This document shows positions 8,117 to 15,840 of a DNA stretch of 20,200 bases, one piece after another. Within the stretch, counting starts at the first letter, position 1, and each line of letters starts with the position of its first letter. The DNA comes from Thermohalobaculum sp035513135. GTDB lineage: Bacteria > Pseudomonadota > Alphaproteobacteria > Rhodobacterales > Rhodobacteraceae. A model generated the notes under the pieces. The model saw only the letters and a list, made by a program, of their open reading frames with translations. It did no database searches and was not told the origin of the DNA. The stretch covers positions 1 to 20,200 of the forward strand of contig DATKCQ010000066.1 in assembly GCA_035513135.1 (NCBI GenBank), given 5' to 3'. Both the position numbers and the translations under genes were made by a program.

Positions 8117-10213
8117 TCAGGCCGCCGCGCCGCCGTCGCGGTCGGCGAAGCCCCTGGCCTCCCCGGCCAGCCGCTCGATCAGCGGCGCCGGCTTCAGCAC
8201 CTCGCCGCGTCCCGCATCCGCGTGGGCGCGCAGCCGCTCGAGCACGGTGGCGAGCCCGGTCCGGTCGGCCCAGAACATCGGCCCGCCGCGCCAGGCGGGG
8301 AAGCCGTAGCCGTAGACGTAGACCACGTCGATGTCGGAGGCGCGCAGCGCGATGCCCTCCTCGAGGATGCGCGCGCCCTCGTTGACCAGCGCCAGCATGC
8401 AGCGCTCGACGATCTCCTCGGGGGCGATCCGGCGCCGCTCGCCGTGGCGCTTGAGGCCCTCCTCCTCGACGATATTCGCCACCTCCGGGTCCGGGAGGGG
8501 CGTGCGGCTGCCGTTGCGGTAGCGGTAGTAGCCCGCGCCGGTCTTCTGGCCAAAACGGCCCAGCTCGCACAGCCGGTCGGCGATCGGCTGGGTCGTGCCG
8601 GCCTCCTTGCGCACGCGCCAGCTCACGTCGAGCCCGGCCAGGTCGCTCATGGCGAACGGGCCCATCGCCAGCCCGAAATCGTATAGCGCCTTGTCCACCT
8701 GCTGCGGCAGCGCACCCTCGTAGAGCAGCGCGAAGGCCTGGTCGAAATAGGCGTGCAGCATGCGGTTGCCGATGAAGCCGTGGCAGACCCCGGCCTGCAC
8801 CGGCACCTTGCCGATCCGGCGCGCCAGGGCGAAGCAGGTGGCCAGCACGTCTGGCGCCGTCGCCTCGCCGCGCACCACCTCGAGCAGCCGCATGATGTTG
8901 GCGGGGCTGAAGAAATGCAGGCCCAGCACATCCCGAGCCCGCTTGGTCGCGGCGGCGATGGCGTTGACGTCGAGCGTCGAGGTGTTGGTGGCGAGGATCG
9001 CCCCCGCCTTCGCCGTGGCGTCGAGCGTGCCGAAGATCTGCTTCTTCAGCGCCATGTCCTCGAACACCGCCTCGATCACCAGGTCGGCCTGCGCCGCCGC
9101 GTCCATCCCGAGCGCCGGCGTGATCAGGCCGGTTCGCCCGGCCGCCTCGTCGGGCGCGATCCGGCCCCTGCTGGCGGCCTTCTCGTAGGTCTTGCGCACA
9201 TTGCCCATGCCGCGCTCGAGCGCCGCCTGATCCGCCTCGATCAGCGTCACGGGCAAGCCGGCATTGGCGAAGGTCATGGCGATGCCGGTGCCCATGGTGC
9301 CGGCGCCGATCACCGCTACCGAGCCGACCTCGCGGCGCGGCGTGTCGCGCGAGACGCCGGGGATCTTCGCCGCCTCGCGCTCGGCGAAGAACAGGTGGCG
9401 GAGCGCCTTCGACTGGTCCGAGCGCACCAGCTCCTCGAACAGCTCGCGCTCGCGGCGCATGCCGCCCTCGAAGTCCATCTCGGTGGCGGCCTGGACCGCC
9501 GCGATGCAGTGCTGCGGCGCCATCATGCCGCGGCGCGTGCGCCGGTAGTGCTCGCGCGCCGCCTGGAACACCTCGGGGCGCCCCGCCGCCTCGCGGACCA
9601 GGTGGTCGCGCTCGCGGGTGCGGGCGAGCGCGCGGCCCTCGGCGACCACCTGCGCGGCGAAGCTGAGCGCCGCGGCGCGCAGGTCGCCCTCGACCACGGC
9701 GCAGACGATGCCGAGCTCGCGCGCCTGGCGCGCATCGATCGGCTCGCCGGTGCAGATCATCTCGATCGCCTTCTCCACCCCGACCAGCCGGGGCAGCCGC
9801 TGGGTGCCGCCGGCGCCGGGCAGGATGCCGAGCTTGACCTCGGGCAGGCCGAGCTTGGCGTCCGCCGTGGCCACCCGGAAATGGCAGGCCAGCGCGGTCT
9901 CCAGCCCGCCGCCCAGCGCCGTGCCGTGGATCGCGGCGATCAGCGGCTTGGGGCTGGCGTCCATCACCTCGTGCACCTCGCGCAGCGAGGGCGGCTGCGG
10001 CGGCTTGCCGAACTCGGTGATGTCGGCACCGGCGAAGAAGGTGCGTCCGGCGCAGATGATGACGATGGCGCTCGCCTCGGCATCGGCGATGCCGCGCTCG
10101 ATCGCCTGCTTCAGCCCGGCGCGCACCGCGTGGCCCAGCGCATTCACGGGCGGGTTGTCGACCGTGACCAAGGCAACGCCGCCCTCGCGCGCATAGCGCA
10201 CGATTTCCTCCAT
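8117..10213 (-). CDS. Bifunctional enoyl-CoA hydratase / 3-hydroxyacyl-CoA dehydrogenase (FadB/FadJ type)
   Basis: A 698-residue beta-oxidation enzyme. The N-terminal crotonase domain (about 1-190) shows the oxyanion motif FFAGADITEF, HGTALGGGLETAL (Glu105) and LPEVKLGILPGAGG (Glu125), so both catalytic acids are present. The NAD-binding dehydrogenase domain (about 297-475) has VIGAGTMGTGIA, ATNTSTLDV and catalytic His433 in GLHFFSPANIMRLLE. C-terminal 3HCDH domains follow (about 480-675: GFIGNRM; GFGQKTGAGYYRY-like GRFGQKTGAGYY; YGYGFPAWRGGPMFW). It hydrates trans-2-enoyl-CoA and oxidises the 3-hydroxyacyl-CoA. The ATG at 10211-10213 has GGAGAGGACTCCC upstream. No thiolase partner lies beside it. 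Its promoter must lie in the 247-base divergent region shared with the arsenic regulator gene; CCACTGTGG at 10265-10273 is a possible small dyad there. Confidence 0.93.
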   Translation of the reverse strand: MEEIVRYAREGGVALVTVDNPPVNALGHAVRAGLKQAIERGIADAEASAIVIICAGRTFFAGADITEFGKPPQPPSLREVHEVMDASPKPLIAAIHGTALGGGLETALACHFRVATADAKLGLPEVKLGILPGAGGTQRLPRLVGVEKAIEMICTGEPIDARQARELGIVCAVVEGDLRAAALSFAAQVVAEGRALARTRERDHLVREAAGRPEVFQAAREHYRRTRRGMMAPQHCIAAVQAATEMDFEGGMRRERELFEELVRSDQSKALRHLFFAEREAAKIPGVSRDTPRREVGSVAVIGAGTMGTGIAMTFANAGLPVTLIEADQAALERGMGNVRKTYEKAASRGRIAPDEAAGRTGLITPALGMDAAAQADLVIEAVFEDMALKKQIFGTLDATAKAGAILATNTSTLDVNAIAAATKRARDVLGLHFFSPANIMRLLEVVRGEATAPDVLATCFALARRIGKVPVQAGVCHGFIGNRMLHAYFDQAFALLYEGALPQQVDKALYDFGLAMGPFAMSDLAGLDVSWRVRKEAGTTQPIADRLCELGRFGQKTGAGYYRYRNGSRTPLPDPEVANIVEEEGLKRHGERRRIAPEEIVERCMLALVNEGARILEEGIALRASDIDVVYVYGYGFPAWRGGPMFWADRTGLATVLERLRAHADAGRGEVLKPAPLIERLAGEARGFADRDGGAAA

Positions 10214-10425
10214 GGGAGTCCTCTCCTCGATCGGCCAAGCCGACTCACTGATGTTATTTTCAGGCCACTGTGGTCAGAATTCCCGAACACTCGCAAGGCG
10301 CTTGGTATTCCAATGTCAGATTCGGAGCATACGCCGAGGCTTTTCCGCGTCGTTTGCGCCCGCGCCCAGTCCGACGGACGGTTATGCGCACCGCCGGGGC
10401 GGGGCACGGGCCGGGCAGATGGCGC

Positions 10426-10467
10426 TTGACATTCATCGATATATCGGGATGTCTAGATATATGGATG
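10426..10467 (+). promoter_or_regulatory. Promoter/operator of the ArsR-ArsC fusion gene
   Basis: A consensus -35 TTGACA lies at 10426-10431. It is followed by an imperfect inverted repeat: CATCGATATATCGGGA (10434-10449) against TCTAGATATATGGATG (10452-10467), 13 of 16 positions complementary, with a two-base centre. It contains the perfect palindrome CGATATATCG at 10437-10446. AT-rich dyads of this type are typical ArsR-family operators. The right arm covers the start codon. No -10 box at normal spacing is convincing (weak candidates are TCTAGA or TAGATA at 10452-10459). Confidence 0.6.
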
Positions 10468-11372
10468 GAATACGCGCGCTCGAAGCCCTTGCCGCCCTCG
10501 CCCATCCGACGCGGCTCGACGCCTGGCGCCTGCTGGTCCAGTCCGAGCCCGGCGGGCTGCTGGCCGGCGAGATCGCCGAGCGGCTCGGCGTGCTGCAGAA
10601 CACCATGTCGGGGCATCTCGCCATCCTGGTCCAGGCCGGGCTCGCTTGTGCGCGGCGCGAGGGCCGCGCGGTGCGCTATGGCCTCGAGGTCGAGGCGGTG
10701 CGCGGTCTCTTCGCCTTCCTGATGGACGACTGCTGCGGCGGGCGCAGCGAGCTGTGCGACCTCGCGCGCCCGCGCGACGCGCTGCCCTTCGAGAAGCTGT
10801 GGGCGGCGGGGCGGCGCTTCAACGTGCTGTTCCTGTGCACGCACAACGCGGCCCGCTCGATCATGGCCGAGGCGATCATGAACCACGACCACGCCAGCCG
10901 TTTCCGCGCCTTCTCGGCGGGCAGCGCGGCCGCCGGCGAGGTCAGCGCGGACGCGCTCGATCTGCTCGGGCGGCTCGGCTACCCCACAGAGGGCCTGCGC
11001 TCGAAGAGCTGGGACGAGTTCGCCACGCCGGATGCGCCGCGCATGGATTTCGTCTTCACGGTCTGCGACGACGCCGCCGCCGAGATCTGCCCCGTCTGGC
11101 CCGGCGCGCCGATGAGCGCCCACTGGGGCGTGCCCGATCCGCGGGCGGTCCGCGGCGACGCGACCACCCGGCGGCTCGCTCATGTCGAGGCGTTCCGCAT
11201 GCTCGAGCGGCGCATCGGCGTGTTCGCCAGCCTGCCCTTCGCCGCGCTCGAGCGGACGGCGCTGAGGCGACGCCTCGACCAGATCGGACAAGACCTGACC
11301 GGACACGACCTGACCGGACACGACCGGACCGGCCCCGCCGTTGCCGCCGGCAGCGACCCGAACCGGCCCTGA
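10461..11372 (+). CDS. ArsR regulator fused to LMW-phosphatase-type arsenate reductase
   Basis: A 303-residue fusion. Residues 1-100 are an ArsR-type winged helix (HPTRLDAWRLLV; EIAERLGVLQNTMSGHLAIL) ending in a cysteine cluster, CCGGRSELC (Cys91, 92, 99), a likely As(III) sensor. Residues 118-250 are an ArsC of the low-molecular-weight tyrosine phosphatase fold: P-loop CTHNAARS with Cys126, the resolving pair Cys202 and Cys210 (VCDDAAAEICPVWPG) and the WGVPDP acid loop. So one protein senses arsenic and reduces arsenate. In-frame starts are 10449 (MSRYMDG) and 10461 (MDGIRAL). I prefer 10461 because homologues begin this way; neither has a Shine-Dalgarno, so a leaderless mRNA is possible. 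The tail after about residue 270 is repeat-derived. No arsenite efflux gene is visible nearby. Confidence 0.88.
   Translation: MDGIRALEALAALAHPTRLDAWRLLVQSEPGGLLAGEIAERLGVLQNTMSGHLAILVQAGLACARREGRAVRYGLEVEAVRGLFAFLMDDCCGGRSELCDLARPRDALPFEKLWAAGRRFNVLFLCTHNAARSIMAEAIMNHDHASRFRAFSAGSAAAGEVSADALDLLGRLGYPTEGLRSKSWDEFATPDAPRMDFVFTVCDDAAAEICPVWPGAPMSAHWGVPDPRAVRGDATTRRLAHVEAFRMLERRIGVFASLPFAALERTALRRRLDQIGQDLTGHDLTGHDRTGPAVAAGSDPNRP
11292..11321. repeat. 15-bp in-frame tandem repeat in the ArsR-ArsC C-terminus
   Basis: GACCTGACCGGACAC occurs twice exactly, followed by a partial third unit (GACCGGACCGG). It is in frame and encodes DLTGH-DLTGH-DRTGP. It lies past the last recognisable part of the ArsC fold. 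Confidence 0.9.
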
Positions 11373-11408
11373 TTGGACATCGGCGCGGTCAGCCCCTAAG
11401 TCTCGGGC

Positions 11409-12065
11409 ATGGTAACACTCGACATCATCTCCGACCCGATCTGTCCCTGGTGCTATATCGGCAAGGCCCGGCTCGACGCCGCCATCGCCGAGACCGGGGT
11501 CAACCCGTTCGACGTCGTCTGGCGCATCTTCGAGCTGAACCCCGAGATGCCGGCCGAGGGCATGGACCGGCAGATCTACCTCGCGGCCAAGTTCGGCGGC
11601 CCCGAGGGCGCCGAGCAGGTCTATGCCCGGGTCCGCCAGGAGGCCGAGCGCAGCGGGCTGGCGCTGCGCTTCGACCGGATCGCGCGTACCCCCAACACCT
11701 TCGACGCCCACCGCCTGCTGCGCTGGGCCCGGGCCGCCGGCGACCAGTCGGATGCGGCGCAGGCCCTGTTCGAGCGGTATTTCGAGCGCGGCGAGGACAT
11801 CTCCGACCGCGAGGTGCTGCTCGACGTCGCCGAGTCGGCCGGCCTCGAGCGCCCGGTGGTCGCGCGCCTGCTCGAGGGCGACGCCGAGGCCGCCGAGCTG
11901 CGCGAGGAGGAGGAGGCAATCCGGCGCATGGGCGTGGCCGGCGTGCCCTGCTTCGTCATCGCCGGGCGCCAAGTGCTGCAGGGCGCGCAGGAAACTGAGA
12001 CCTGGAAGCAGGTGATCGCCGGGCTCGAGGCGGCGCTGGCCCGGCAGGCCGACGAGGCACCCTGA
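11409..12065 (+). CDS. DsbA-family oxidoreductase (FrnE-like)
   Basis: A 218-residue thioredoxin-fold protein with an N-terminal CPWC active site (Cys12, Cys15 in DPICPWCYIG), an inserted helical domain (about 60-165) and the cis-proline loop GVAGVPCFVI (Pro180). The order matches FrnE/2-hydroxychromene isomerase-like DsbA relatives. There is no signal peptide, so it should act in the cytoplasm, unlike true DsbA. It starts 36 bases after the ArsR-ArsC fusion on the same strand and may be co-transcribed. A thiol-disulfide role beside an arsenate reductase that needs re-reduction is an attractive but unproven link. It converges with the glutathionyl-hydroquinone reductase gene. Confidence 0.88.
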   Translation: MVTLDIISDPICPWCYIGKARLDAAIAETGVNPFDVVWRIFELNPEMPAEGMDRQIYLAAKFGGPEGAEQVYARVRQEAERSGLALRFDRIARTPNTFDAHRLLRWARAAGDQSDAAQALFERYFERGEDISDREVLLDVAESAGLERPVVARLLEGDAEAAELREEEEAIRRMGVAGVPCFVIAGRQVLQGAQETETWKQVIAGLEAALARQADEAP

Positions 12066-12092
12066 CGCCCCGGATTGGCCGCTGCGCGCGCA

Positions 12093-13082
12093 TCACATCA
12101 TCGCCCGCCCTCCGCGGCCGTGCGGCGCGTCCCAGTCAAGCTTCGGGCCGACGGGCACGATGCCGCGCGGGTTCAGCGAGCGGTGGCTGGCGAAATAGTG
12201 ATACTTGATGTGGTCGAGCCGCACCGTCTCGCGCACCCCGGGCCACTGGTAGAGATCGCGCAGATATCCAGACATCGCAGGATAATCCACGATTCTTCTG
12301 ATGTTGCACTTGAAGTGCGTGACGTAGACCGGGTCGAACCGCACCAGCGTGGTGAACAGCCGCCAGTCGGCCTCGGTAATGCGGTCGCCGGTCAGGTAGC
12401 GGTGGCGCTTCAGCCGCGCCTCGATCCAGTCGAGGCTGTCGAACAACTCCCCCACCGCCTCCTCGTGCGCCGCCTGGCTGCGGGCGAAGCCGGCGCGGTA
12501 GACGCCGTTGTTCACGGTCTCGTAGACGCGCGCGTTGACCGCGTCGATCTCGGCGCGCAGGGCCTCGGGGTAGTAGTCGTCGCGGTTGCCGGTGACGGCG
12601 TCGAAGGCCGAGTTCAGCATGCGGATGATCTCGGCCGATTCGTTCGAGACGATGGTGCCGCGCCGCGTGTCCCACAGCACCGGCACGGTGACCTTGCTGT
12701 TTGCCTTGGGGTCGGCGGCGAGGTAGACGTCGCGCAGGAACTTGGCGTCCCCTGCCCGGTCGCCGGTGGCGCCGTCGAAATCGGTGGCGAAGGTCCAGCC
12801 GTCGTCGGCGAGCAGCGGGTGCACGACGCTCACCCCGATATGGCCCTCGAGCCCCTTGAGGCGGCGGAAGATCAGGGTGCGGTGCGCCCACGGGCAGGCG
12901 TGGCAGACATAGAGATGGTAGCGCCCGCTCTCGGCCGCGAAGCCGCCCTCGCCGGTCGGGCCCGGCGCGCCGTCGGGCGTGATCCAGTTGTGGAACACCG
13001 AGGGCTGGCGCACGAACCGGCCGTCGCGGGATGGCGTGTCGATCTCGTCGGTCTGCCAGACGCCGTTCACCAGTTGGCCCAT
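12093..13082 (-). CDS. Glutathionyl-hydroquinone reductase (Xi-class GST, YqjG/ECM4 type)
   Basis: A 329-residue cytoplasmic GST. The thioredoxin domain carries the Xi-class active site YHLYVCHACPWAHRT, with catalytic Cys63. SNESAEIIRMLNSAF binds glutathione in relatives. The C-terminal helical domain has ITEADWRLFTTLVRFDPVYV followed by THFKCN, a class signature, and ends RGIVPVGPKLDW. It reduces glutathionyl-hydroquinones to hydroquinones. The frame is open 32 codons further upstream, but I chose the ATG at 13080-13082: GGGAGAG lies at good spacing and MGQLVNGVW is the usual N-terminus of the family. Length is normal. Confidence 0.94.
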   Translation of the reverse strand: MGQLVNGVWQTDEIDTPSRDGRFVRQPSVFHNWITPDGAPGPTGEGGFAAESGRYHLYVCHACPWAHRTLIFRRLKGLEGHIGVSVVHPLLADDGWTFATDFDGATGDRAGDAKFLRDVYLAADPKANSKVTVPVLWDTRRGTIVSNESAEIIRMLNSAFDAVTGNRDDYYPEALRAEIDAVNARVYETVNNGVYRAGFARSQAAHEEAVGELFDSLDWIEARLKRHRYLTGDRITEADWRLFTTLVRFDPVYVTHFKCNIRRIVDYPAMSGYLRDLYQWPGVRETVRLDHIKYHYFASHRSLNPRGIVPVGPKLDWDAPHGRGGRAMM

Positions 13083-13261
13083 CGCTCTCTCCCTTTCCGC
13101 GCTCCGCCTCCAACATAACCCGGAATCGCGGCGCATCAGCCCCCGGCGCGCGCGAAAACACACCTGCCCGGGCGGCAAGGCCGGGGCGCGGGTGGCGCCG
13201 ATGCAATCGCGCCGGGTGCGCCGCTCGCCCCGCGCAACCTGCGGGCGTTAGCGGCTTGTTA

Positions 13262-13284
13262 AGGCAATCGATTCAAACTTGCCT
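13262..13284. promoter_or_regulatory. Inverted repeat upstream of the small ORF, possible operator
   Basis: AGGCAA (13262-13267) and TTGCCT (13279-13284) form a perfect 6-bp inverted repeat with an 11-base AT-rich spacer. It lies in the 271-base gap between the divergent hydroquinone reductase gene and the small ORF at 13354. The two half-sites are 17 bases apart centre to centre. A TTGTTA at 13256 could be a -35. Which gene it would control is unclear. Confidence 0.3.
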
Positions 13285-13353
13285 CAAATCCGGGGCATGC
13301 GGGCCGAGGCGGGCCGTGCGCCCCGACATCGCCGCAAGGGACCGGAGGGCAGA

Positions 13354-13542
13354 ATGCTTGACTCCATGCGGGCGCGGGTCGTCGTTCTCAGGCAGCCGAA
13401 GCGAGGCGACGGTCACTTCATCGGCCCGGAGAGGCTGAGGGAAAGCTGCCTCCACCCCGCCGAAATCTGGGTGCTCAAGCGTCGGGTGGCGCGGCCCTAT
13501 CTGGCGCCGCGCCGCCTGCCGGCGGTGGCCAGGACGGGCTGA
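13354..13542 (+). CDS. Small hypothetical basic protein (62 aa)
   Basis: An ORF of 62 residues with a strong ribosome binding site: GGAGG at 13344-13348, five bases before the ATG. The peptide is basic, with MRARVVVLRQPKRGDGHFIG near the start and EIWVLKRRVARPYL later. It has no membrane segment and no motif I recognise. It stands alone between two leftward genes with a possible operator upstream. Its stop codon (13540-13542) lies inside a 16-bp tandem repeat, and the last residues (VARTG) are encoded partly by the repeat edge. An overlapping minus-strand ORF (13273-13455) has no comparable ribosome binding site. High GC makes random ORFs common, so the call is tentative. Confidence 0.45.
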   Translation: MLDSMRARVVVLRQPKRGDGHFIGPERLRESCLHPAEIWVLKRRVARPYLAPRRLPAVARTG

Positions 13543-13580
13543 AGTTCGGACGGGCTGAAGTTCGCGCGGGCTGAGGTTCG
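13533..13580. repeat. 16-bp tandem repeat, three copies, spanning the small ORF stop codon
   Basis: GACGGGCTGAAGTTCG at 13533-13548 and 13549-13564, then CGCGGGCTGAGGTTCG (13 of 16 identical) at 13565-13580, and a decayed fourth start. The TGA in unit one is the stop codon of the small ORF. Because 16 is 1 modulo 3, the three TGAs (13540, 13556, 13572) lie in three different frames. Confidence 0.9.
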
Positions 13581-13593
13581 GGGGGGCTGGGCG

Positions 13594-14148
13594 TCAGGCG
13601 GGCTTCAGGCCCAGCCGCTCGTCGCGCCGGCGCAGCCAGGCGATGAAGGGCAGCGCCGCCAGCACCATCCAGCCCTTGCCGAGCACCTGGCCGAGCAGGA
13701 AATCGAGGCTGCCGAAGGCGAGCCACAGGAAGATCACGCTGTCGACGATCAGCCCGACCACGCTCGAGGCGAACACCGCCAGCACCAGCCGGCGCCGCTG
13801 CAAGGGCGTGTAGACCGCGAGGTCCGCCGTCTCGGAGAGGAAGAACGCCACCGCCGAGGCGAGCACCAGCGGCCCCGGCGCGAACCACGCCGACATCAGC
13901 GCCCCGGCGAGGATCGCCCCCGACACCCAGTAGAGCCCGAGCCGGCGCTGCACCAGGTCGCGCAGCACCAGCGCCAGCCCGATCATCACCACGCCGCTCG
14001 GCGCCATCACGCCGGGCGCCACCGGGATCAGGCAGGGCGAGTCGGGCGGGCAGACCGTGCCGACCGCCCCGATCATCCAGTTGGCCAGCGGGATGCACAG
14101 CCCGAAGCCGAGCAGGTAGAGAAAGCCCTCGGTGCGCCGCTCCGTCAT
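13594..14148 (-). CDS. VUT family transporter (YhhQ-like, putative queuosine precursor uptake)
   Basis: A 184-residue inner-membrane protein with about six hydrophobic segments, among them GFLYLLGFGLCIPLANWMIG, VMAPSGVVMIGLALVLRDLV, WVSGAILAGALMSAWF, LVLASAVAFFLSETADLAVY and LAVFASSVVGLIVDSVIFLW. The patterns RDLVQRRLG, SETADL.VY.PL and a late SVVGL..DS are those of the VUT/YhhQ family, whose characterised members import queuosine precursors. The start is uncertain between 14148 (MTERRTEG, preceded by GGCAGGACC) and 14160 (MGRTMTER, preceded by GGGAATCG); I use 14148. No queuosine synthesis gene or preQ1 riboswitch is evident beside it, so the substrate is inferred. Confidence 0.82.
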   Translation of the reverse strand: MTERRTEGFLYLLGFGLCIPLANWMIGAVGTVCPPDSPCLIPVAPGVMAPSGVVMIGLALVLRDLVQRRLGLYWVSGAILAGALMSAWFAPGPLVLASAVAFFLSETADLAVYTPLQRRRLVLAVFASSVVGLIVDSVIFLWLAFGSLDFLLGQVLGKGWMVLAALPFIAWLRRRDERLGLKPA

Positions 14149-14298
14149 GGTCCTGCCCATCGATTCCCGTCGATCCGCGGCCCCTTTACGCCAGCGGTAA
14201 GCGGATTTCCACCGTCTCAGCGCATATGGACAGTTGGCCTCCGCCTGATACCCTGCGCGCCGGACGGCAGGCGGGCGAGCGGCGCGGGAGAGCGGCGC

Positions 14299-15840
14299 AT
14301 GGGCGAACTGGTGGGCGAGCGCTCGGTCGGGGAGGTCATCGACGGCCACGCGGCGGCGCGCCCCGACGCGCCCTTCCTGATCGCTCCCGAGGCGCGCAGG
14401 CAGGTGAGCTGGCGCGAGCTGCGCCACGCGGTGGCGGGCTTCTCGGCCGGCCTGGCCGGGCTCGGCGTCGGTCCGGGCGAGCCGGTCGCGCTGATGATGG
14501 GCAATGGCTGGGCCTCGGCACTGGCGATCCTGGGCACGCTTTACGGCGGGCGGCTGACGGCGCCGGTGAACCTGGCTGCCGGCGACCCGCAGATCGCCTA
14601 CACGCTGGAGCACTCCGGGGCCGGCATCGTCCTCGTCAGCGCCGGGGAGGAAGACCGGCTGCGGCGCATCCTCGCCAGCATCGAGCGCCCGGTCCGCGTG
14701 ATCCGCTGCGGCGCCGACGGTCCCGAGTGGCCCGCCGCCGCCGCAGCCCCGCCCCCGGCGCGCGGCAACCGGATCGACGGCCTGCTGATGTACACATCCG
14801 GCACCACCGGCAAGCCCAAGGGCGCCATGCTGACCCAGCGGGCGATCCTGGCGGGCGGCGAGAACACCATCCTCGCGCACGCGCTTACGCCTGCGGACCG
14901 CACCCTGCTGGTGCTGCCGCTCTACCACATCAACGGGTTTTGCGTGTCGCTGATGAGCACGCTGGTCGCCGGCGCCTCGATGGTGGTGCCGCCGCGCTTC
15001 TCGGTCACGCAGTTCTGGGACCAGTTGATCGGCCAGCGCTGCACCTGGTTCTCGGCGGTGCCGACGCAGTTCCAGTACCTGCTGCGCGCGGCGCAGGCGG
15101 ACGGCCCGCCGCCGCGCGAGGCGCTGGCGCAGGTGCGCTTCGCGCGCTCGGCCTCGGCGCCGCTCGCGCCCGAGGTGCACCGGGCCTTCGAGGCGCTGTT
15201 CGGCCTGGTGCTGATCGAGACCATGGGACTGACCGAGACGGCGGCCCAGATCACCTCGAACCCGCTGCCCCCTGGCGCGCGCAAATACGGCTCGCCCGGC
15301 CGCGCCTTCGGCAACGAGGTGGCGATCCTCGGCGCGGGCCACCGCGAGGTGCCGCGCGGCACCGAGGGCGAGATCGCCGTGCGCGGCGAGAACGTGTTCA
15401 GCCGCTACCTCAAGAACCCCGAGGCGACCGCCGAGGCCTTCACCCCCGACGGCTGGTTCCTCACCGGCGACCTCGGGCGCATGGACGCCGACGGCTACAT
15501 CCACGTCACCGGACGCCGCAAGGAGCTGATCATCAAGGGCGGCGAGAACATCGCCCCGCGCGAGATCGACGAGGCGCTGCTGACCCATCCCGACGTGATC
15601 GAGGCCGCCGCTTTCGCCGTGCCCTGCCCCGACTACGGCCAGCGCGTCGAGGCGGCCGTGGCGCTGACCCCCGGCGCGACGGTGACCGGGGATGAGCTGC
15701 GCGCGCTGTGCCGCCGCGAGGTCGGCGCCTTCAAGGCGCCCGACCGCGTGCACATCCTCGACGACCTGCCCAAGGGCCCGTCGGGCAAGGTGCAGCGGCT
15801 GAAGCTCGCCGCACTGGTCGCGGCGCAGGATTTGGCTTGA
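14299..15840 (+). CDS. Class I adenylate-forming acyl-CoA synthetase
   Basis: A 513-residue AMP-dependent ligase. Core motifs: P-loop YTSGTTGKPKG (165-175), MGLTETAAQ (309-317), TGDLG (389-393), hinge GRRKELIIKGGENIAPREI (405-423) and the catalytic lysine Lys497 in GPSGKVQR. It should activate a carboxylic acid to acyl-AMP and then acyl-CoA. Its neighbours (TetR, isovaleryl-CoA dehydrogenase, methylcrotonyl-CoA carboxylase) suggest a short branched acyl substrate such as isovalerate, but the motifs alone do not fix specificity. The ATG at 14299 follows GGGAGAGCGGCGC. Its stop overlaps the -35 region of the TetR promoter, so it may be transcribed separately from that operon. Confidence 0.9.
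   Translation: MGELVGERSVGEVIDGHAAARPDAPFLIAPEARRQVSWRELRHAVAGFSAGLAGLGVGPGEPVALMMGNGWASALAILGTLYGGRLTAPVNLAAGDPQIAYTLEHSGAGIVLVSAGEEDRLRRILASIERPVRVIRCGADGPEWPAAAAAPPPARGNRIDGLLMYTSGTTGKPKGAMLTQRAILAGGENTILAHALTPADRTLLVLPLYHINGFCVSLMSTLVAGASMVVPPRFSVTQFWDQLIGQRCTWFSAVPTQFQYLLRAAQADGPPPREALAQVRFARSASAPLAPEVHRAFEALFGLVLIETMGLTETAAQITSNPLPPGARKYGSPGRAFGNEVAILGAGHREVPRGTEGEIAVRGENVFSRYLKNPEATAEAFTPDGWFLTGDLGRMDADGYIHVTGRRKELIIKGGENIAPREIDEALLTHPDVIEAAAFAVPCPDYGQRVEAAVALTPGATVTGDELRALCRREVGAFKAPDRVHILDDLPKGPSGKVQRLKLAALVAAQDLA

Noticed and set aside
7614..10238. An 874-codon minus-strand frame overlapping the hydratase/dehydrogenase gene
   Set aside because: It is frame-shifted relative to the real gene and Arg/Gly/Ala-rich throughout, without family motifs.
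14174..14210. Possible preQ1 riboswitch before the VUT transporter gene
   Set aside because: The leader has a small imperfect dyad (TTACGCCAGCGGTAA), but I see neither the compact stem-loop nor the A-rich tail of a preQ1 aptamer.
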